Part shown: positions 58,834 to 64,000 of the stretch, piece after piece | How the letters are laid out: each line of letters begins with the position of its first letter | Position numbering within the stretch: the first letter of the stretch is position 1 | DNA from: Clostridium tagluense | GTDB taxonomy: Bacteria > Bacillota > Clostridia > Clostridiales > Clostridiaceae | Reading direction: 5' to 3' | Length of the DNA: 64,000 nt | NCBI RefSeq assembly: GCF_003865095.1 | Contig: NZ_BHYK01000002.1 | Span: 30,705 to 94,704, forward strand | The notes under the pieces: model-generated | Told to the model about the DNA's origin: nothing | Databases searched by the model: none | What the model saw: only the letters and a program-made list of their open reading frames with translations | Translations under genes and position numbers: made by a program

Positions 58834-59595
58834 ATGTTAAATTATTATACTATATGTTTTAGAAATACGGAAAAAATAGAAAATACAATTGATACAGCTA
58901 GAATATGGCACGGTATATTTTTCAAGATATTAAAGGAATATAATGAGGAAATTTCAACACAATATCATGAGCAGCCAAGCAAGCAATCCTTTTCTATATC
59001 ACCTGTATTTTGCGTGGGAAATTCTAATGATAAATATTTTAGTAAAAATTCTTTATTAAAAGTCAATATAGCTTTATTTACTGATGAAATTCATAAGGGA
59101 TTGTTTGAATTTATTAGGAAAAATAAAAGTGTTAATTATGGAGAGGCAGAGCTTTTAATAGAGGAAGTACACTTTAAGATTATAGATGAAGAAGTTTTAG
59201 AACAAGGTAGAGTTAAGAGAGGAACAATGAACTTTATAAGTCCAACAGCTTTTAGAATAAATCCAGTAAACTCACCACTTCCAAGCCCTAAGCGGATATT
59301 TAAAAGCTTAAATAAGAGCTATAATGAGATTTTTAATGGGGAACTTTTGAATGATGAGATTATTGAGCAACTTGAAAAATACGTTGTAGTAGAAGGGCTT
59401 AACATTAATACTGAAGTAGCAAAATATAAGAAATTTGATATAACAGGCTTTAAAGGAAAGGTTAATTTAAATTTGAAATTTCCAGATGAAGAAGTTCAGA
59501 AAAGTCTAGAAAAACTGTTTGCTTTGGCATCATATGTAGGTATAGGTTATAAAACAGGAATGGGGATGGGGCAATGTATAGTGTCGAAGAAATAG
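58834..59595 (+). CDS. cas6: Cas6 crRNA-processing endoribonuclease
   Basis: 253 aa. The ATG at 58834 follows GGAGGG; an upstream in-frame TTG lies inside that site. The ferredoxin-like RAMP fold ends with the family Gly-rich signature GIGYKTGMGMGQCIVSKK. H26 in RIWHGIFF is the likely catalytic His. It should cut each 37-nt repeat to leave an 8-nt ATTGAAAC handle. It overlaps cas4 by 22 nt. Confidence 0.93.
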   Translation: MLNYYTICFRNTEKIENTIDTARIWHGIFFKILKEYNEEISTQYHEQPSKQSFSISPVFCVGNSNDKYFSKNSLLKVNIALFTDEIHKGLFEFIRKNKSVNYGEAELLIEEVHFKIIDEEVLEQGRVKRGTMNFISPTAFRINPVNSPLPSPKRIFKSLNKSYNEIFNGELLNDEIIEQLEKYVVVEGLNINTEVAKYKKFDITGFKGKVNLNLKFPDEEVQKSLEKLFALASYVGIGYKTGMGMGQCIVSKK

Positions 59596-60194
59596 ATAAA
59601 GATTCTTTTTATATAGAAGCTAGTGCTGTTAATACGTATCTTTATTGTCCGAGGCGTTGTTATTATGAATATATTCAAAATGAATTTGAAAGTAATGTGC
59701 ATACCATACTTGGTGATCAAGTTCATGAAAATGTGGATGAATTTGGTGAAGAAGAAAGACGCGGCAAGGTTATATATAAAAGTGCTAAGCTTATTTCGGA
59801 TATGTATGGTGTGGTGCTTAAGGTTGATACAGTAGAAGAGAATGGTGATGAAATCTATCCAGTTGAATATAAGAAGGGTAAAAAGGTCCTGTGGAAAAAC
59901 GATAAGTATCAAATGGCACTACAAGCTATGCTATTAGAAGAAAAGCTTAAGAGACCTGTAACTAAAGGCTATATTTATTATGTTGGTTCAAAGGAAAGAG
60001 TGGAATTTAAGATAACTGATAAACTTAAAGAAGAAATTATTAACACCATTGAGGATATAAGAAGATTATATAATTCAATGAAGATACCTGAGGGCGTGGA
60101 TGACAATAGATGTAAATATTGTAGCATAAATAATATATGTTTGCCAAAGGAGCGAAATATACTTAAGGCTATGAAAAATTCACGAGAGGAGTAA
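59574..60194 (+). CDS. cas4: Cas4 RecB-like nuclease
   Basis: 206 aa. Iron-sulfur cysteines: C25 (with C29 beside it) in LYCPRRCYYE and C180, C183, C189 in CKYCSINNIC. The nuclease core has HENVDE (His and Asp), VDTVE and YPVEYKKGK (E-x-K). Cas4 trims pre-spacers and helps select PAM and orientation during adaptation. The ATG is inside the cas6 3' end. It ends 5 nt before cas1. Confidence 0.93.
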   Translation: MYSVEEIDKDSFYIEASAVNTYLYCPRRCYYEYIQNEFESNVHTILGDQVHENVDEFGEEERRGKVIYKSAKLISDMYGVVLKVDTVEENGDEIYPVEYKKGKKVLWKNDKYQMALQAMLLEEKLKRPVTKGYIYYVGSKERVEFKITDKLKEEIINTIEDIRRLYNSMKIPEGVDDNRCKYCSINNICLPKERNILKAMKNSREE

Positions 60195-60199
60195 AATAT

Positions 60200-61231
60200 T
60201 TGATAGATAATACATTAGTAGGAGATGATGAATTGAGTACTCTTTATGTAACTCAGCAATACACTACATTGAGAAAAGAGGATGAAAGATTAAAGCTATA
60301 TAAGGCCAAAGAGCTTTTAATTGATGTACCTATATTTAAAATAAAGCAAGTTGTTATATTTGGACAAGTAACGGTTACAGCTTCAACTATAAGGCTATTT
60401 GCTGAAAATAAAATAACCTTATGCTATTTAACAGAGTGGGGGAAATTTATAGCACGAATGGAAGGTGATGTATCAAAAAATGTTATCGTGAGATTAAAGC
60501 AGTATGAAAATCATATAGATATAGACAATGGTTCTGTGAAGTTCGCTAGAGTATTTGTATCTGGGAAAATTAAAAATAGTAGAACTACACTTATGAAAAG
60601 TAATCGTGGTGAAGAAAAAAGTGAAGCTTTTAGGGGAGCTATAGATGAACTGAATAGACTTGAAAAACGTCTTGAAGACCAAGATAATGTAGATTCTATA
60701 AGGGGGATAGAAGGCAGAGCAGCAGCAGTATATTTTTCTGTTTTTTCGGAAATGATAAAGGGCGATTTCACTTTTGAAACCCGTAATAAAAGACCACCTA
60801 AAGATCCTATAAATGCTATGTTAAGTTTTGGATATGTATTGCTTGCAAATGAAATTTCTTCAGCAGTATCAAGTGTAGGTCTTGACCCAAATATAGGATA
60901 TCTCCATAGATTGAGATATGGAAGACCGTCACTAGCGCTTGATCTAATGGAGGAATTTAGATCTTTGTTCGTGGATAGGTTAGTGCTTAGCATAGTTAAT
61001 AATAAAATACTTAAAGAGGATGATTTCGAAACGGTTTTGGGCGAAGTGAAAATGAGTAAAAAAGCTATTAAAAAATTTCTTGAAGCATATGAAGGAAAAA
61101 AATATGATGAAATATATCATCCTTTATTTAAATATAAAACTACATATCAGCAATGCTTTCATATGCAAGCAAGATTATTCAGTAAGGCGTTGATGGAAGA
61201 GATTGAATATGTACCATTTTTAATTAGATAA
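60200..61231 (+). CDS. cas1: Cas1 integrase
   Basis: 343 aa. A TTG start follows GAGAGGAG. Catalytic triad candidates are E171 (GIEGRAAAVYF), H236 (GYLHRLRYGRPSLALDLMEE) and E251 in the same block, with D248 nearby. It has the N-terminal beta domain (VVIFGQVTVTASTIRLFAEN). Full length for the family. It integrates spacers together with Cas2 at the leader-repeat junction 165 nt downstream of cas2. Confidence 0.95.
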   Translation: MIDNTLVGDDELSTLYVTQQYTTLRKEDERLKLYKAKELLIDVPIFKIKQVVIFGQVTVTASTIRLFAENKITLCYLTEWGKFIARMEGDVSKNVIVRLKQYENHIDIDNGSVKFARVFVSGKIKNSRTTLMKSNRGEEKSEAFRGAIDELNRLEKRLEDQDNVDSIRGIEGRAAAVYFSVFSEMIKGDFTFETRNKRPPKDPINAMLSFGYVLLANEISSAVSSVGLDPNIGYLHRLRYGRPSLALDLMEEFRSLFVDRLVLSIVNNKILKEDDFETVLGEVKMSKKAIKKFLEAYEGKKYDEIYHPLFKYKTTYQQCFHMQARLFSKALMEEIEYVPFLIR

Positions 61232-61248
61232 AAGGAAGGGAATGTGGT

Positions 61249-61521
61249 ATGATATATTTAGTTAGTTATGATATAGTTAATGATAAAAAAAGAACTAGAC
61301 TTCATAAAATGTTGAAAAATTATGGTGCTAGAAACCAATATAGCGTTTTTGAATGTGATTTAGATGGTAAAAAATATGTTGAACTTGAATATAAAATTAA
61401 AAAAATTAAGATAGAGCTAGGTGACAGTATTATGGTGTACCCTATATGCTCATCTTGTGAATCTAAAATTATAAGAAAAGGCATATTTGCACCAATTGAT
61501 GTTAAAAACATGATTTATTAA
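61249..61521 (+). CDS. cas2: Cas2
   Basis: 90 aa, standard length. Starts MIYLVSYDIVNDKKRTRLHK with the conserved Asp in strand 1, then GARNQYSVFECDL and VMVYPICSSCESK (as IMVYPICSSC). It forms the dimeric core of the Cas1-Cas2 integration complex. GGAAGGGAATGTGGT precedes the ATG. Confidence 0.95.
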   Translation: MIYLVSYDIVNDKKRTRLHKMLKNYGARNQYSVFECDLDGKKYVELEYKIKKIKIELGDSIMVYPICSSCESKIIRKGIFAPIDVKNMIY

Positions 61522-61686
61522 ATCGCAAGCTTATGTGTAACGAAAAACACGGGACCCTGGCGATGCTTGTAAATAGACATTTTGGCGGGATTTACTATAA
61601 TATTTGTTCTATGTTTTTATGAAAAAATGATACTTTGCGAATAATGGGGTCTGAAACCAGTGGTTTCAAGGGGTAAAACGCGAGCG
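61522..61686 (+). promoter_or_regulatory. CRISPR leader with promoter
   Basis: 165 nt between cas2 and the first repeat. TAGACA at 61574-61579, 16-nt spacer, TATAAT at 61596-61601 is a good promoter for the array. A palindrome TGAAACCAGTGGTTTCA at 61652-61668, 18 nt before the first repeat, echoes the repeat's TGAAAC end and may help integration or protein binding. Confidence 0.7.
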
Positions 61687-64000
61687 ATTTCTAAAGACAT
61701 TAAGCTCCATTGGAGATTGAAACGTGGAACTTAGTGATTTTAGGAAGTAGAAATAACTGATTTCTAAAGACATTAAGCTCCATTGGAGATTGAAACCTGA
61801 AAATACAATTCCAACCTTATATTTTTGTATGATTTCTAAAGACATTAAGCTCCATTGGAGATTGAAACTCGTAAGGAATATCAGTTTCAGCTGCTAAATC
61901 TCTATTTCTAAAGACATTAAGCTCCATTGGAGATTGAAACAAAACATATTATTATTTATTATTACTTTTAAAGAAATATTTCTAAAGACATTAAGCTCCA
62001 TTGGAGATTGAAACTTAAAAGAGCAGCTATTCGCTACTCTTTTTTCTTATATTTCTAAAGACATTAAGCTCCATTGGAGATTGAAACATTAGAATTTAAA
62101 CTATATAAAGTAAATACAGAGTATTTCTAAAGACATTAAGCTCCATTGGAGATTGAAACCCGTCTATTTCGGAGCTATCTTTTAAATCTACATAATTTCT
62201 AAAGACATTAAGCTCCATTGGAGATTGAAACATGGGTTTTGCATACACCACTTTAACTGCATTGTAGATTTCTAAAGACATTAAGCTCCATTGGAGATTG
62301 AAACTTATAAGAACGCCCACGCGTTTTAATATCTTTTTGCATATTTCTAAAGACATTAAGCTCCATTGGAGATTGAAACGATACAATTTTACATTTCTTA
62401 CACTTATAAAATTTTATTTCTAAAGACATTAAGCTCCATTGGAGATTGAAACAAAGTATCATGCGGATAATAAATAAGACAGAGCAATTATTTCTAAAGA
62501 CATTAAGCTCCATTGGAGATTGAAACACTGTTGCCAGAGGCATTCTAAGCATTCTTGCGAATATTTCTAAAGACATTAAGCTCCATTGGAGATTGAAACT
62601 ATAGAACGCCATAGTACGTGCTAAGGCTAAGTCAATATTTCTAAAGACATTAAGCTCCATTGGAGATTGAAACCTTCTACTGAGATAGTTTATAAGGACA
62701 TATTTCCTATTTCTAAAGACATTAAGCTCCATTGGAGATTGAAACTTAATTTCCATTTTTATTTACTTAACATAACTTTAATTTCTAAAGACATTAAGCT
62801 CCATTGGAGATTGAAACTTTTATGTTAAAGGTTATTGATACTTGTGATGCTATTTCTAAAGACATTAAGCTCCATTGGAGATTGAAACATAAGTGTAGAC
62901 AATACAAACAAGGTATTGAGTGTATTTCTAAAGACATTAAGCTCCATTGGAGATTGAAACCTACCGTGGTTCTTTTGGAAACCTATCCATGACAAAAATT
63001 TCTAAAGACATTAAGCTCCATTGGAGATTGAAACGGAATATAAGTTTAACTACAAATGATTATAGTGAAGCATTTCTAAAGACATTAAGCTCCATTGGAG
63101 ATTGAAACACCATTAGGAGTAGAAAGCCCATTTGGTGTACCTAAATTTCTAAAGACATTAAGCTCCATTGGAGATTGAAACAAATGAATACGCTTTAGAT
63201 TTAGACGAAGAAAAGATTTCTAAAGACATTAAGCTCCATTGGAGATTGAAACAAGACCTGGTATTCTCATATTCTGTAATTAATCTATTTCTAAAGACAT
63301 TAAGCTCCATTGGAGATTGAAACTTGGCACCTTCAATCAAAAAGTTAGCAGGTTTTAATTTCTAAAGACATTAAGCTCCATTGGAGATTGAAACTTCTGT
63401 CTTGGATTATTGAAGCTCCCTTGATTATCATTGATTTCTAAAGACATTAAGCTCCATTGGAGATTGAAACATCCGGCATATGATGGCTTGCCAGCAGTTG
63501 AGTATAATTTCTAAAGACATTAAGCTCCATTGGAGATTGAAACACAACTGAAATATGCGGTTAAATTTCAGTTAGATTTATTTCTAAAGACATTAAGCTC
63601 CATTGGAGATTGAAACTTATACAGGTATCCCAGATAATTTAGAAGAACTAAAATTTCTAAAGACATTAAGCTCCATTGGAGATTGAAACAGAAACTAAGC
63701 ACTACGATTTAATTATACAGGATCCATTTCTAAAGACATTAAGCTCCATTGGAGATTGAAACATAGGTGGATTAGATGGGAGGCCGAAAAAGTATGGATT
63801 TCTAAAGACATTAAGCTCCATTGGAGATTGAAACCAGGCTGAGAGAATGGCTATGCAATTACTCCAAGATGGATTTCTAAAGACATTAAGCTCCATTGGA
63901 GATTGAAACAGCTGAAATTATATGTTTTGGAGCTTTAACTTATTATATTTCTAAAGACATTAAGCTCCATTGGAGATTGAAACTTATTATTAGCATGGGA
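61687..64000 (+). CRISPR. CRISPR array, type I-D; at least 32 repeats, continues beyond the window
   Basis: 32 repeats of 37 nt beginning at 61687 and ending with the one at 63947-63983; a 33rd unit is cut at 64000. By eye all repeats are identical. The repeat has a short palindrome CTCC-ATT-GGAG near its middle and ends ATTGAAAC, the usual 8-nt handle. 31 complete spacers range 34-39 nt (mostly 35-37). No two spacers look alike. Repeat uniformity and intact cas1/2/4 indicate an active array. Spacer 26 (63544-63579) contains a 9-bp inverted repeat. Confidence 0.99.

Noticed and set aside
61900..63900. Open frames on both strands across the array
   Set aside because: They are translations of the repeat (recurring FQSPMELNVFRN and similar) and not genes.

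Overview
This AT-rich window has short intergenic gaps, strong Shine-Dalgarno sites, TTG/GTG starts, sporulation-type promoters and a SPOCS-domain protein. All of this points to a spore-forming Clostridium-like Firmicute chromosome. No ribosomal or tRNA genes are present.

Positions 1-18400 form a surface-glycan and surface-protein region. It holds a beta-propeller/coiled-coil protein, an RmlA-type nucleotidyltransferase, three multidomain glycosyltransferases, a NeuD/PglD-like acyltransferase and a minus-strand operon for a rare deoxyamino sugar (NDP-hexose 2,3-dehydratase, Gfo/Idh/MocA ketoreductase, DegT aminotransferase). Two DNRLRE-domain proteins, a Maa-type acetyltransferase and a flavoprotein follow. 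Positions 24846-38077 carry two very long DUF11-type repeat proteins (1136 and 2692 aa) and two SPOCS (DUF3794) proteins, one fused to DUF11 sequence. Eight promoters across both blocks share the geometry AC-(16 or 17 bp)-(C/A)ATANNNT(A/T), which resembles sigma-K (late mother cell) promoters. I read the two blocks as one spore-surface glycoprotein regulon: repeat proteins as scaffolds, and glycosyltransferases plus a deoxyamino sugar as decoration.

Positions 18530-24640 hold a TerB-like gene, an LplABC-like sugar ABC importer without its ATPase, and an IS4-superfamily insertion sequence with clear ends. The IS sits in an 88-bp dispersed element upstream of a riboswitch-like leader and a decayed MFS transporter. 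Positions 38104-47314 are a partly duplicated and decayed neighbourhood: MFS 3'-end remnants, a broken and an intact copy of an XPB-like helicase plus partner gene, and a secreted M4 protease between them. Two paralogous Rpn-type PD-(D/E)XK nucleases and gene fragments follow.

Positions 49241-64000 carry a complete type I-D CRISPR-Cas system: WYL regulator, cas10d (HD nuclease fused to the large subunit), csc2/cas7d, csc1/cas5d, HD-less cas3, cas6, cas4, cas1, cas2, a leader, and an array of at least 32 identical-looking 37-nt repeats that runs off the window. A solitary, nearly perfect copy of the repeat lies at 49241-49277, about 12.4 kb upstream of the array and outside it.
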